The notes under the pieces are model-generated. The model did not search any database. It was not told where the DNA came from and saw nothing but the letters and a program-made list of their open reading frames with translations. 64,000 nucleotides of DNA from Lysinibacillus fusiformis (lineage in GTDB: Bacteria; Bacillota; Bacilli; Bacillales_A; Planococcaceae): positions 1-64,000 of the forward strand of contig NZ_PDFK01000001.1 of NCBI RefSeq assembly GCF_002845985.1, written 5' to 3'. Position 1 is the stretch's first letter. Each line of letters opens with the position of its first letter. A program made the position numbers and the translations under genes. Positions 1-8,585 of the stretch are shown piece by piece.

Positions 1-60
1 TGAATTTGGTAGTATATTACCAAATGTTAAAAATAAAATAGGAAGAAAAATGACAAAAAC

Positions 61-83
61 CATCGAGAGTGAACTTCTCGATG
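61..83 (-). terminator. Intrinsic terminator after sseA
   Basis: An 8-bp perfect stem (61-68 with 76-83, loop of 7) is followed on the minus strand by GGTTTTTGTC and further Ts. It is the better of two hairpins beyond sseA and probably ends the dynA-sseA transcript. Confidence 0.75.
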
Positions 84-100
84 GGCTTTTGTCTACAGTC

Positions 101-128
101 TGAAACGCCCACCGAAGTGAGCGTTTCA
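101..128 (-). other. Second hairpin downstream of sseA
   Basis: Inverted repeat TGAAACGC (101-108) and GCGTTTCA (121-128) with a 12-base spacer starts 6 bases past the sseA stop codon. It lacks a clean T-run, so it is more likely a 3'-end stabilising hairpin or the first part of a double terminator. Confidence 0.5.
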
Positions 129-134
129 ATTTAA

Positions 135-944
135 TTATTCATTTGTGCCTTTTTCCACATCATACGCGGTAATCCAATCACTGAAGCTGCCTACATATAA
201 TTGGATGTTTTCATAGCCTTCATCTGCTAGCACTGCATATAACGGTGAGGCTGTCACGCCGCTACCACAGTAGACGACAATCTGCTCATCAGGCGTAACT
301 TTTTGGCGTAATGCGTCGTTCGCTTTTAATTGGCCGTCTGTCTTTAATTGCTCCCAGTCAAAGTTTTTTGCGGTTGGAATATGGCCTGCTACCTTATCCA
401 GTGGTTCCATTTCGCCACGATAACGTTCAGCTGCACGTGCATCGAGCAAGGTTGCTTGTACTTCGCCGTCTACTATTGCCTTTACCGCTTGGCGTGGCGC
501 ATATAGTTCATCCTTCCAATCAAATTCTATGATCGTTGGGGGATATTTTATAATATCCTTGGTGAACGGAATTTTTGCCTCTAGCGCAGGGGCACCGCCA
601 TTGACAATCACTACATTTGGGAAACCAGCGTATGTCAGCATCCACCAGGCGCGCGGAGCGAACGGGGCTGCTCCCTGGTCGTAGACAACAATTTGATCTT
701 CATAGCGTAAACCTAATTCTTGAAATACGGAAGTCAACTTTTCTTTGCTCGGCATCGGGTGACGGCCGTCCTTACTGTCCATATCGGATAACTGTTGTTC
801 TAAATCAATATAAATAGCACCAGTTGCATGTCCTTCTTCAAATGCTTTTTTTCCAGCTTCTTTGTCCTGAAGATCGAAGCGAGCATCGATAAAACGGACG
901 CCATCAAACTGTATTTCATCCACTGATTTGAATACTCTTCCCAT
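135..944 (-). CDS. sseA: Sulfurtransferase (3-mercaptopyruvate/thiosulfate type, tandem rhodanese)
   Basis: About 269 residues, the usual length of two-domain rhodaneses. The N-terminal domain (to about residue 140) has no catalytic cysteine; the C-terminal domain carries the active loop CGSGVTA with Cys near residue 225. The CGSGVT form, without the basic residues of thiosulfate rhodaneses, is the signature of 3-mercaptopyruvate sulfurtransferases. The family moves a sulfane sulfur to thiol acceptors or cyanide in the cytosol. I chose ATG at 944 over the GTG at 953 because AGGTG lies 7 bases before the ATG. It begins 10 bases after dynA and is probably co-transcribed with it. Substrate preference is inferred from the loop only. 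Confidence 0.85.
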   Translation of the reverse strand: MGRVFKSVDEIQFDGVRFIDARFDLQDKEAGKKAFEEGHATGAIYIDLEQQLSDMDSKDGRHPMPSKEKLTSVFQELGLRYEDQIVVYDQGAAPFAPRAWWMLTYAGFPNVVIVNGGAPALEAKIPFTKDIIKYPPTIIEFDWKDELYAPRQAVKAIVDGEVQATLLDARAAERYRGEMEPLDKVAGHIPTAKNFDWEQLKTDGQLKANDALRQKVTPDEQIVVYCGSGVTASPLYAVLADEGYENIQLYVGSFSDWITAYDVEKGTNE

Positions 945-954
945 ATAAATCACC

Positions 955-3900
955 TCATGCGTATTGTAATTGTGCGTAAATTGCTTTCCAAGAAGCTAAA
1001 CGGCTCTCTTCTTGTAAGGCAAGTCTTTCTGTCTCAATTTGTTCAAGCGCTTGATGATAAATATATAAACGTAATTTTTCGGCTTCCTCTGCAATAAACG
1101 TAATGGCCCATGTCATAAGAAAAACTTTCTGTGCATCTAAATAATCTTGTGCATCTGGTTTTGTTACAGCTTCCAGCGCCTCGCTCAACTTTATTTTTTC
1201 ATTCTTCTCAAAGAAAGCTTTTTGATTGCGGAAGTGAGATTTTACGCTAGTATATTTTGAAATATCTGTGAATGGCCCTTCAAAATCCAGTAAATTTGGC
1301 TCTGAAGATTCAAAGGTTAGGAACGAGAAGCTTCTATTCAACTCTTTCAGCTCACGCACCTCATCTTTGAAGCGTTGTTGCATTTTCTTGCCTATGAACT
1401 GTGATAAACGGAAGTTTGTGACACGCATTTCTTGTGTAAAATCAAAACGCAAGCTTTGCATCACTTCCTTCAGTGCATGCTCCAATGCTTGCTGTGCTGG
1501 CATCGCAGCAAATGTCGAAGGATTATAACCTTCCTTAAAGAACTCAGGATAACGATAATAGACACGTTGGAGAACATAATACAGGAGCTCATCAAGCTCT
1601 TGCTTTGTTTCACTCTCTAGCATGCTTGTATTGAGCACGCTGAACTTCGATTGGATATGTTGTTCAAGTGTTGTTAATTCCTCTAAACGCTCATCTTTAC
1701 GTTTTAAGTTTTCCTCCGTTTGTGCGATTAAATCGGCTAAACGTTGCTCTGTTTTATCGACTTCTTCTGCAAGAGCCTGTACTGCTAAGGCACTTAATTC
1801 ATCATTTAAGAATGTATGGAAGTCGCTTTCGAATGGTGGCATGCCAGATGTTAAATCGGCACCTTCTACTTTTTCTTTTAATGCTAAAAGACTCGATACC
1901 CCATACAGTCGTGGGAAACGAATGCCAAAACGTTGTAACTCTGAACGAACATAGCCTTTTACGTCTTCCTGTTCTTCTTCTGTTGTTGCTAAATCAATGG
2001 CATTTACAATAAAGAACATTTTATCAAGTTCAAATGCATCCTTGACACGACCAAGCTGAATTAAAAACTCACGGTCAGCTTTAGCAAAGGCATGGTTATA
2101 GTACGTAATAAATAGGATAGCATCAGCATTGCGAATATATTCAAAGGCTACACCTGTATGACGAGCATTAATCGAGTCCGCTCCTGGTGTGTCAACAAGT
2201 GTCACACCCATGCGTGTCAATGGGCTATCGTAATAGAAATCAATATTATCAACAAAGCATGATTTGTTTTCTTGCGCCACAAATTTTTCAAATTCTTCAC
2301 GGCCTACACGAATGATCGTACCAAGCTCAGATTTAAATGTTGGATAGCCTTCCTTATAAGCACGAATAAATGACTTATGAACATTTAAACGTTCATCCGT
2401 TAACTGAACGGCAAGCCCTTCATCAGCACGATTATAGGCTTCCTCCAACGAAGCTACAGACAAGCCAATTGCCGCATACGAGCCTTGAATATCCTCTAGC
2501 ATTTGCTCCGTTGTTTTAAGCTGTACATCGGCCGTTTCATGTGGATGCTCTGGTGTTACTGGACGAATTTTATTGATGGCTGCTGTTGTTGGGTTTGGTG
2601 ATACAGGTAACACCTTTGCACCCATTAATGCATTGGAGAAGGATGATTTCCCTGCACTAAATGCGCCAAACAAAGCAATCGTAAAATCTTTTTTCTGTAA
2701 ACGTTCCACTTTATTTTCAAGGTAATGGGCAACTTCTGCAAAGCCTTGAACCTCTTTGACTGCATTGGCTGTATGCAGTGCGCGATTAATCACACCATCG
2801 ATTGGAAGAGTCGTTGCACTGATGGCTTGCTGCGTTTCCTCTTGTTCGATGACCTGCTCTTTTGGCTTCAGCATGGACTCATCAAACAAACGAATATCGG
2901 CTAAATCTTGCTTAAATGACTGTGCCCAATTGACTAGCTGCTGATTCGCAACTTTACGGATTTCATTGCTCGCTTGATGCATAATGCTTGCACTATATTG
3001 CTGATAGCCTTCGATTTCAAGCACTGCCTTAATTGCATCCACTTTGTCTTGCATACCCGCCATTTTTAATTTTGATGGTGCAGCCGTTTCTGTTGCCACA
3101 GCTTCAAGCGTTGTTGCTTGCGCATTTTTCCAGCTATCTGTTTCCTGAATAAAGTAGCGCTTCGTTGCCTCCGCGACACGGTTGGCGAAGTTTAACACAG
3201 CATCACCTGTTAACAGGGCACCCGTTTGAACTTGCTGCTCAATCAATGAAAAAGGTAAGTCAAATACATAGGCATCAATGGCGGAAGCACGCTCTTCATT
3301 TAATGCACCTACATCTTTTAATGCTTTTTTCATAAGTCCTTTTAAATGCCCAGTAATTTGTGCATGAACGACGTTCTGATAGGCACTATATGCATCCTCC
3401 TTACGACGGTTACGCTCTTCCTCTGTTTTTTTCTTCGCTGTAAAGAGTCCCCCTACTTTAAAGCCCTCCTGCACACTTTCTAAATAAAGGCGGAGGCGAT
3501 CACGTACATCAGCTGGCATGATGGCTGCATTGGCTAGTAGTTCCTTCCGTTGCTCCTCAAATGTTTCATTCCATGCCTCTACTGAGAATAATTCAACTTG
3601 ACGATTTAATTTATTGTATTGCTCCAAAATATCTTGATGGTGTGCCCAGTCGTCCGCACTTAAAATTTCTTCATCAATAGTTAAACGATCCTGTCTTTCT
3701 TCCATTAAATAATGGTCATGCTCACTTTGCAGTAAACGCAATGTATTCGTTGCCGTTTGTACAAGCTGCTCCTGCCAATCATTCATACTGTCCATCACGA
3801 TGTTCTTTACGACCTCAAAATCATTATGTGGATGTTCAGGCTCTCTCAATGATGTGAAAAATACACCCTTCGGCACAACGCCCCATGCGGCAAAGGATTG

Positions 3901-4566
3901 ATGAACCGTTGCTTTAAAGTCTTCAAAGCTCAATTCATTATCTTTATGCTTATCAATCATATTGACAATTAAATAAACGTTTGGATTGTATTTCATTAAT
4001 TGCTTTGTAAATTGGAAATTCAGTTCCGACTGCACATGGTTATAATCCATTGTATAAAATACGATATCTGCAATATGGAGCGCCGATTCCGTTGACATAC
4101 GGTGTGCATCATCTGTGGAGTCTACTCCCGGCGTATCCATGACAGTAACGCCTAGTGGTAGTGTAGAGGCACTGTGCCCAATTTCGATTTGTGACACTAA
4201 ATCCCCATTCTTACTAAGCTCTTTTACTGTTTTAAAATCATAGCCTGCCTCAAATTTCACAGGCTTTTCATTGTGCATATAGACAATTGCAAAATCTTCC
4301 TCTGATTTATGCACTTTTACGATATTCGCACTTGTTGGAATTGGACTAGATGCCAGTAAGTTTTCACCAGACAGCGCATTAATCATACTCGACTTCCCAG
4401 CAGAGAAATGACCCGCAAAGCCAATCACATACTCTTTTTGCTGAATTTTTCGAGCAAAAAGAGAGGTTTTATCCATGCGTTCTGTATCACCATTATGCTG
4501 ATAGATTATGTATTGCAAAGAAGCTTGCTTTAATAGCTCCTCCAATTGTTGTTCAAAATCTTTCAT
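955..4566 (-). CDS. dynA: Dynamin-like GTPase, two fused dynamin units (DynA type)
   Basis: 1203 residues, close to the roughly 1190 of B. subtilis DynA (YpbR). There are two complete GTPase modules in one chain: P-loop HFSAGKSS at 53-60 with DTPGVDS and NMID, then AFSAGKSS near 633-640 with DTPGADS and NAID. Each is followed by long helical stalk segments; the second half contains amphipathic helices likely to contact membrane. Bacterial DynA tethers and fuses membranes at division sites and helps seal membrane pores and resist phage. An AAAAGGGG ribosome site precedes the ATG. The fusion of two units is normal for Bacillales, so this is the canonical gene and not an anomaly. Confidence 0.93.
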   Translation of the reverse strand: MKDFEQQLEELLKQASLQYIIYQHNGDTERMDKTSLFARKIQQKEYVIGFAGHFSAGKSSMINALSGENLLASSPIPTSANIVKVHKSEEDFAIVYMHNEKPVKFEAGYDFKTVKELSKNGDLVSQIEIGHSASTLPLGVTVMDTPGVDSTDDAHRMSTESALHIADIVFYTMDYNHVQSELNFQFTKQLMKYNPNVYLIVNMIDKHKDNELSFEDFKATVHQSFAAWGVVPKGVFFTSLREPEHPHNDFEVVKNIVMDSMNDWQEQLVQTATNTLRLLQSEHDHYLMEERQDRLTIDEEILSADDWAHHQDILEQYNKLNRQVELFSVEAWNETFEEQRKELLANAAIMPADVRDRLRLYLESVQEGFKVGGLFTAKKKTEEERNRRKEDAYSAYQNVVHAQITGHLKGLMKKALKDVGALNEERASAIDAYVFDLPFSLIEQQVQTGALLTGDAVLNFANRVAEATKRYFIQETDSWKNAQATTLEAVATETAAPSKLKMAGMQDKVDAIKAVLEIEGYQQYSASIMHQASNEIRKVANQQLVNWAQSFKQDLADIRLFDESMLKPKEQVIEQEETQQAISATTLPIDGVINRALHTANAVKEVQGFAEVAHYLENKVERLQKKDFTIALFGAFSAGKSSFSNALMGAKVLPVSPNPTTAAINKIRPVTPEHPHETADVQLKTTEQMLEDIQGSYAAIGLSVASLEEAYNRADEGLAVQLTDERLNVHKSFIRAYKEGYPTFKSELGTIIRVGREEFEKFVAQENKSCFVDNIDFYYDSPLTRMGVTLVDTPGADSINARHTGVAFEYIRNADAILFITYYNHAFAKADREFLIQLGRVKDAFELDKMFFIVNAIDLATTEEEQEDVKGYVRSELQRFGIRFPRLYGVSSLLALKEKVEGADLTSGMPPFESDFHTFLNDELSALAVQALAEEVDKTEQRLADLIAQTEENLKRKDERLEELTTLEQHIQSKFSVLNTSMLESETKQELDELLYYVLQRVYYRYPEFFKEGYNPSTFAAMPAQQALEHALKEVMQSLRFDFTQEMRVTNFRLSQFIGKKMQQRFKDEVRELKELNRSFSFLTFESSEPNLLDFEGPFTDISKYTSVKSHFRNQKAFFEKNEKIKLSEALEAVTKPDAQDYLDAQKVFLMTWAITFIAEEAEKLRLYIYHQALEQIETERLALQEESRLASWKAIYAQLQYA

Positions 4567-4766
4567 GAAACCAGTTACCCCTTTTTCGTTAATTATTCAT
4601 AATTAGTATTCTACCTTATTCAACTAGCAAAGTATAACACTAATTTACGGTAAAAAGCATGTATGCCAACGTTTCTATCCTAATAAGTCCCATCATAAAA
4701 TCTTGATGATCCGAAATAATCTTCCTCAAATGATAGATGGTCAACTAGTTCTCTTGCTATTTTCTT

Positions 4767-4775
4767 CATATTTTA
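4767..4775 (+). promoter_or_regulatory. Possible sporulation (SigK-like) -10 element
   Basis: CATATTTTA fits the CATANNNTA -10 pattern of SigK promoters and lies 55 bases before the first DUF4183 gene. No convincing -35 AC element is seen at 16-17 bases, so this is weak support only. Confidence 0.25.
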
Positions 4776-4829
4776 TAGTAAATGTATTCGGGGCAAAGGT
4801 TATTTTTTAAGAATGGAGTGTGATCGCAC

Positions 4830-5252
4830 ATGCTGAATCCTAAGTCTCATCGAATCATAGAAAAAAGTTGTCCGTGTCACTGTGAGGATCGATTTTTCTG
4901 GCCCCGTATCAAAGCAACAAACGGCACGCCCATCGTCCCTCCTCCTATCGTTCCAGAGGGCACTATTTTGCCGATTATCCACCGCTATTTTTATATCGTC
5001 ACAGCCGATCTTGATCTAACAAATGGGGTCACGCTGCCAGCGACTCTCTTCTGGAATGATAATGCTGACAATATTACAGAGTTTACCCTCTTCTCGCCAA
5101 ACGGTTACGTCAATCTTTATATTAATGCGGTGATGCAAGAAGGTGGCATTTACACCATAACACCAGCCGCCTTAACAATCGTACCCTACAATGCCACTTT
5201 GTATAGAGGCACACCCATTATCATTGAATCGCTTGGCTTTATGACAAATTAA
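4830..5252 (+). CDS. DUF4183 family protein, probable spore-surface protein
   Basis: 140 residues. Residues 1-50 are a variable head with a Cys-Pro-Cys-His-Cys cluster near 14-18 and a Pro-rich segment. Residues 51-140 are the DUF4183 domain, with the characteristic NGYVNLYINAV block and a glycine-threonine-proline-isoleucine ending. The family is common in spore formers and is usually linked to the spore surface, but its biochemical role is unknown. GGAG lies 11 bases before ATG. It is followed after 24 bases by a paralogue that has only the domain, so this pair arose by duplication. There is no signal peptide, as expected for proteins made in the mother cell. Confidence 0.75.
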   Translation: MLNPKSHRIIEKSCPCHCEDRFFWPRIKATNGTPIVPPPIVPEGTILPIIHRYFYIVTADLDLTNGVTLPATLFWNDNADNITEFTLFSPNGYVNLYINAVMQEGGIYTITPAALTIVPYNATLYRGTPIIIESLGFMTN

Positions 5253-5276
5253 TATCCAAGAAAGGAGGTGAATCAT

Positions 5277-5597
5277 ATGGCACTTTCCATTATTAATATT
5301 CATGTCAATGTCACAGGTACATCTACACGATTTTTTAACGTTTTAGCTGCACCTCTTGCCATTACAGATGGTACTACAGTCGCTGCTACAACGTTTTTAG
5401 ATGATAGCGGTACAGCGGCAACTGCATTTCCAGTAGTTACAAACGGCTACTATAATTTATATATCAATGGCGTTCTACAGGAGGGTGATGCTTATACAGT
5501 TTCTGCAACTGAAGTTACATTCAACACTGTTACAGCATCACTTTCTGCTGGTACACCAATTGTGCTTGAAGCAGTTGAATTAGTCACAACTACCTAA
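5277..5597 (+). CDS. DUF4183 family protein, second copy
   Basis: 106 residues, essentially only the DUF4183 domain: it matches the C-terminal two-thirds of the upstream gene (NGYYNLYINGVLQEG block, ending GTPIVLEA). The start is ATG 5277 because a strong AAAGGAGGTG ribosome site ends 6 bases earlier; a GTG at 5268 lies inside that site and cannot be the start. It is rich in Thr, Ala and Val and has no cysteine. It is followed by an intrinsic terminator at 5611. A truncated third copy lies at 5791. Confidence 0.8.
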   Translation: MALSIINIHVNVTGTSTRFFNVLAAPLAITDGTTVAATTFLDDSGTAATAFPVVTNGYYNLYINGVLQEGDAYTVSATEVTFNTVTASLSAGTPIVLEAVELVTTT

Positions 5598-5610
5598 CCT
5601 AACTAATATA

Positions 5611-5641
5611 GATGCCCTAAACTCTCTTAGGGCATCTATTT
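5611..5641 (+). terminator. Terminator of the DUF4183 pair
   Basis: Perfect 10-bp stem GATGCCCTAA / TTAGGGCATC (5611-5620, 5627-5636) with a 6-base loop and a TATTTTA tail. The same hairpin recurs at 9263-9289 next to pxpA, as part of a longer duplication. Confidence 0.85.
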
Positions 5642-5755
5642 TACAATTGTAGTAGCTCTCTGAACCTTACAATAGTCTAGCTCATGACGCCTATTTCCAT
5701 GAATACATAGAGTTTAAGCAGCCACTTTTATTTTTTAGATTGCACAGACAGGCTT
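5641..5755 (-). pseudogene. Decayed 3' end of a pxpA (LamB/YcsF) copy
   Basis: This stretch aligns by eye with 9292-9415, the last part of the intact pxpA gene and its terminator-proximal tail. Nearly identical blocks include CCATGAATACATAGAGTTT (5698-5716) and TTTTTTAGATTGCACAGACA (5731-5750). Several small insertions and deletions break the reading frame, and only the 3' end of the gene is present. It directly adjoins a copy of the same terminator hairpin (5611), so terminator and gene tail were duplicated together. Confidence 0.75.
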
Positions 5756-5790
5756 CACCATGAAATAAAGACCCTAAAGGGCGTAAATCG

Positions 5791-5841
5791 GTGGTACTTT
5801 CCATTATCAATAGTCATGTTAATGTAACAGGTACTTCTGCT
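5791..5841 (+). pseudogene. Truncated third DUF4183 gene (5' end only)
   Basis: Seventeen codons align with the start of the gene at 5277: GTG GTA CTT TCC ATT ATC AAT versus ATG GCA CTT TCC ATT ATT AAT, then CAT GTT AAT GTA ACA GGT ACT TCT. Most differences are synonymous. The bases before it (AAAGGGCGTAAATCG from 5776) match the ribosome-site region of 5277. After the codons for Thr-Ser the similarity stops and the frame ends at a stop codon about 25 codons later. This looks like a paralogue cut by a rearrangement junction near 5841. Confidence 0.7.
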
Positions 5842-6231
5842 CTGTCCATTGATTCACAGAAATCTAAGTCACTTGAAGAAAAAATTTACAGGCAATAGAC
5901 TTCAAACCAATACTTCTAACAAAATGAAAACTGTTCGGAAAATTGTACAAGGCAGTAGTCTGGATTCCCCTGTTAAAATAAGTAAAAAAATAATGAAAAC
6001 CGAAAGCTCCGATTCTTTGTCTATTAGGCTTGGATTGGGTCTTTTTTTATTCCAAAATCGAAGGACACTTAATTAATACATTGTAAGTACATGAAACAAA
6101 ACAATGGTGCTCCATAATGGACGAGTTTTTTTAAGTGGCATAACCGTTGCTTTTTTGTCAACAATTTTAGGAAAACAGGCACCAATTGTCAACATAAATA
6201 ATATGATATAAAAAAATAAGGGGTGTAAGCT
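5842..6231 (+). other. Intergenic stretch before ytaF
   Basis: No supported gene is seen. Two copies of the octamer TGTCAACA (6156-6163 and 6187-6194) lie upstream of ytaF and match the arms of the palindrome at 6858-6876. A 35-codon open frame at 6104-6211 encodes a hydrophobic peptide but has no ribosome site. Confidence 0.5.
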
Positions 6232-6852
6232 GTGACTTGGTTAATCATTTTAGCTTTTACGCTTTCATCAAGTATAGATAATTTAGGCGTAGGGCTCTCT
6301 TACGGGATTCGAAAGATACATGTTAGTTTTGGGAAAAATTTATTAATAGCAATTATATGCTTTGTTATGAGTATGGGAGGCATTACGTTTGGGGTTTGGC
6401 TCTCGACTATTCTTCCAGGTATGCTTCCTGTAATCTTTGGAGCCTTATTGTTATTTATCATTGGAATTCGCATCATTCTTTTAGCTAAACCACGTAAAAA
6501 TGAACCTTCAAAAGAGGCGTTACAGCCCAAAAATGGGCAAAGTATTTTTAAAAACCCTGAGGAAGCTGATTTTAATAAGTCTGATGAAATCGGCTGGGGA
6601 GAATCTATACTTCTTGGTATTGCATTATCAGCAAATGCACTTACAAATGGTGTGGGCGCTGGCCTACTCGGACTTTCACCTGTTGTCATTTCGTTAACAG
6701 CTGCAATCGGGAGCTTTATTACTGTTTGGGCAGGAGTCAAATTAGGAAGTAAGGTCGCTGATGTTCAGGTTAGTTCATTTACTATAGGGCAATTTGGCAC
6801 AGTAATTAGTGGTTTGTTGATGTTACTGCTTGCTTTTGCAGCATTTTATTAA
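6232..6852 (+). CDS. ytaF: YtaF-like sporulation membrane protein (MntP superfamily)
   Basis: 206 residues with about six membrane segments arranged as two repeats of three, separated by a charged loop near residues 85-125. The first repeat carries SSSIDNLGVGLSYG and the second has SANALTNGVGAG, the paired small-residue motifs of the MntP/YtaF superfamily. YtaF belongs to the sporulation set in B. subtilis; the relatives MntP export Mn2+. Transported substrate here is unknown. The start is GTG 6232 with AAGGGGTG about 7 bases upstream. It is the first gene of a four-gene block of the same strand; XRE regulator half-sites lie in its leader. Confidence 0.8.
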   Translation: MTWLIILAFTLSSSIDNLGVGLSYGIRKIHVSFGKNLLIAIICFVMSMGGITFGVWLSTILPGMLPVIFGALLLFIIGIRIILLAKPRKNEPSKEALQPKNGQSIFKNPEEADFNKSDEIGWGESILLGIALSANALTNGVGAGLLGLSPVVISLTAAIGSFITVWAGVKLGSKVADVQVSSFTIGQFGTVISGLLMLLLAFAAFY

Positions 6853-6857
6853 TATTA

Positions 6858-6888
6858 TGTTGACATTTTGTCAACACAATATTACACT
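6858..6888 (+). promoter_or_regulatory. Promoter with overlapping palindromic operator
   Basis: A perfect inverted repeat TGTTGACA-TTT-TGTCAACA (6858-6876) contains a consensus -35 box TTGACA (6860-6865). Seventeen bases further is TACACT (6883-6888), a fair -10. The promoter faces the XRE regulator gene 63 bases downstream, which suggests autoregulation; that the XRE protein is the binder is inference. Confidence 0.6.
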
Positions 6889-6951
6889 TCTGTACAACGG
6901 TAATTTTCCATTAGACAATCATTAAGGAACTAACAGAAGGGAGAATCGAAT

Positions 6952-7599
6952 ATGGCAGAAAATAGAGAAAGTACTACTCTAGGTTTATTGTTGAAAGAAT
7001 TACTAAAAGAACGCTCATTATCCATGCGGAAGTTTAGTGAACTTACAGGGGTCGATACAGCTACGATTTCACGGATTATCAATAATAAACGAAAGGCAAC
7101 ACCTCAACATTTAGAAAAATTCGCTGAATGTCTTGGTATTCCTTTCATTAATCTTGTTGAAGCTGCAGGGTATCCTATCGAACAGAGACATGAAGAGTCT
7201 CAATCAGATATTCATACTTCTGTTGATGCAATACAGACTTTTCTTAAGGCTTCTAATGTTTATGACAATCAATTTTCAGTGCAAGATGTTGAAAAAAAAT
7301 TAGACGATTATGGATTATTTGCTCAAACAGAAGAAGGAAAAAATACAATTCATAAGAGTTTTAACGAAAAGATTCAGAGTGTAGGTAGCGTTGGACCATT
7401 TATTAGCAAGTTGAAAGAGTTATATGAAAAATTTACAACAAATAAGGGTACACTATTTGAATTAACAATAATTGGAAGTACATTATTGTATTTTATTATT
7501 CCAGTGGATGTCATTCCGGATTATCTATTTCCTATTGGTTATTTGGACGATGCAATAGCTGTACAACTTACTGCAAAAGGTTTGTTAAAAAATAACTGA
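6952..7599 (+). CDS. XRE-family DNA-binding protein fused to a DUF1232 membrane domain
   Basis: 215 residues in two parts. Residues 8-65 form a Cro/CI-type helix-turn-helix (SLMRKFSELTGV-like core with TATISRIINNKRK recognition segment). Residues 160-215 are a DUF1232 (YkvA-like) domain with the hydrophobic stretch IIGSTLLYFIIPVDVIPDYL and the family's PxDxIPD motif. DNA-binding and a membrane-anchored or membrane-proximal domain in one chain suggests a regulator that senses envelope state. GGGAG lies 8 bases before ATG. A promoter-operator palindrome lies just upstream. The following genes are cell-wall genes, so they are plausible targets. Confidence 0.8.
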   Translation: MAENRESTTLGLLLKELLKERSLSMRKFSELTGVDTATISRIINNKRKATPQHLEKFAECLGIPFINLVEAAGYPIEQRHEESQSDIHTSVDAIQTFLKASNVYDNQFSVQDVEKKLDDYGLFAQTEEGKNTIHKSFNEKIQSVGSVGPFISKLKELYEKFTTNKGTLFELTIIGSTLLYFIIPVDVIPDYLFPIGYLDDAIAVQLTAKGLLKNN

Positions 7600-7618
7600 T
7601 AGGTGGATTAATTAATTT

Positions 7619-8578
7619 ATGAAACATAGTAAAACGAGCCGTAGATGGCTAAGAAATTCGTTTTTAGCATTTGCATTAATCATCTCAATAGGGATTGTTT
7701 ATTGGATATATCAGTACAATAGTGGATTGGCTATGGCAGAAGACGATATCAATAAAGAAGATGAAGAGACTTTTGAGCCTTTCAAAGGTGTAGACCCGCA
7801 ATTTGGTGAGATTAATGTGCTATTGATAGGCAGTGACTCTAGAGGAGACGAAGGTAGATCTGATGCTTTAATGATTGCACACTATAATCAAACTACGAAT
7901 AATGTAAAAATCGTTTCGATTATGAGAGATACGTATGTTGACATCCCAGATTACGGGATGAATAAAATAAACGCTGCATTTGCTTTTGGAGGCCCAGAAC
8001 TTGTAAGGAAATCAATTAAGCAGAATTTTGATATTGATGTCAATTACTACGCTATCGTTGATTTTGAAGGATTCCCCAAAATTGTGGATCTTCTAGCACC
8101 AAATGGGATTGAAGTTGATATCCCTTATGAAATGTCATATGGAATTGGTATGACATTATTTCCTGGAGAACAAACTTTACACGGTGACCAGTTATTAGCT
8201 TATGTACGATTCCGCCACGATCGTTTAAGTGATTTCGGGCGAGTTGAACGCCAACAGGAAGTTATGACAAAGGTCAAAGAACAAATTAGCTTTCAAAGTT
8301 TAATAAATTTACCAAAAATACTTGGTGTTGCTGAGGCATATATCGATACTAATATTGACAATAAAACCATTCTTGCAATTGGGAAAGGTTTAATAGATGG
8401 GAAATCTAATGGTGTGGATACTTTACGAATTCCTGTCGCCAGTTCTTTTGACAACAAACATGTAAATGTAGGCGCAGTGCTAGATATTGATTTGGAAAAG
8501 AACAAAAGTGCATTAGAAGAGTTTTTATCATCAGAGGACAATGTACAAGTGACTAAATTAGAAGGAGTTTCATCTTAG
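7619..8578 (+). CDS. LytR-CpsA-Psr (LCP) family wall-polymer ligase
   Basis: 319 residues: an N-terminal membrane anchor (about 14-31), a short linker, then the LCP domain. Visible signatures are LLIGSDSRGDEGRSDALMI, SIMRDTYVDIP and the basic cluster FRHDRLSDFGRVERQQ, which bind the polyprenyl pyrophosphate. LCP enzymes transfer teichoic acids or other glycopolymers from undecaprenyl pyrophosphate to peptidoglycan on the outer face of the membrane. The next gene, 7 bases on, is an undecaprenyl-pyrophosphatase-like PAP2 protein, which fits recycling of the lipid carrier. Which polymer is attached cannot be told. Confidence 0.88.
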   Translation: MKHSKTSRRWLRNSFLAFALIISIGIVYWIYQYNSGLAMAEDDINKEDEETFEPFKGVDPQFGEINVLLIGSDSRGDEGRSDALMIAHYNQTTNNVKIVSIMRDTYVDIPDYGMNKINAAFAFGGPELVRKSIKQNFDIDVNYYAIVDFEGFPKIVDLLAPNGIEVDIPYEMSYGIGMTLFPGEQTLHGDQLLAYVRFRHDRLSDFGRVERQQEVMTKVKEQISFQSLINLPKILGVAEAYIDTNIDNKTILAIGKGLIDGKSNGVDTLRIPVASSFDNKHVNVGAVLDIDLEKNKSALEEFLSSEDNVQVTKLEGVSS

Positions 8579-8585
8579 AGAGAAT

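Noticed and set aside
1622-2012. Frames of 110-114 codons opposite dynA
   Set aside because: They are mirror images of the coding pattern in dynA with no ribosome site.
5849-6076. 75-codon frame after the DUF4183 fragment
   Set aside because: Composition is Lys/Ser-rich and patternless, no ribosome site, and it lies in a rearranged stretch.
6104-6211. 35-codon hydrophobic open frame before ytaF
   Set aside because: No ribosome site; may be the end of a lost membrane gene, but nothing supports a working gene.
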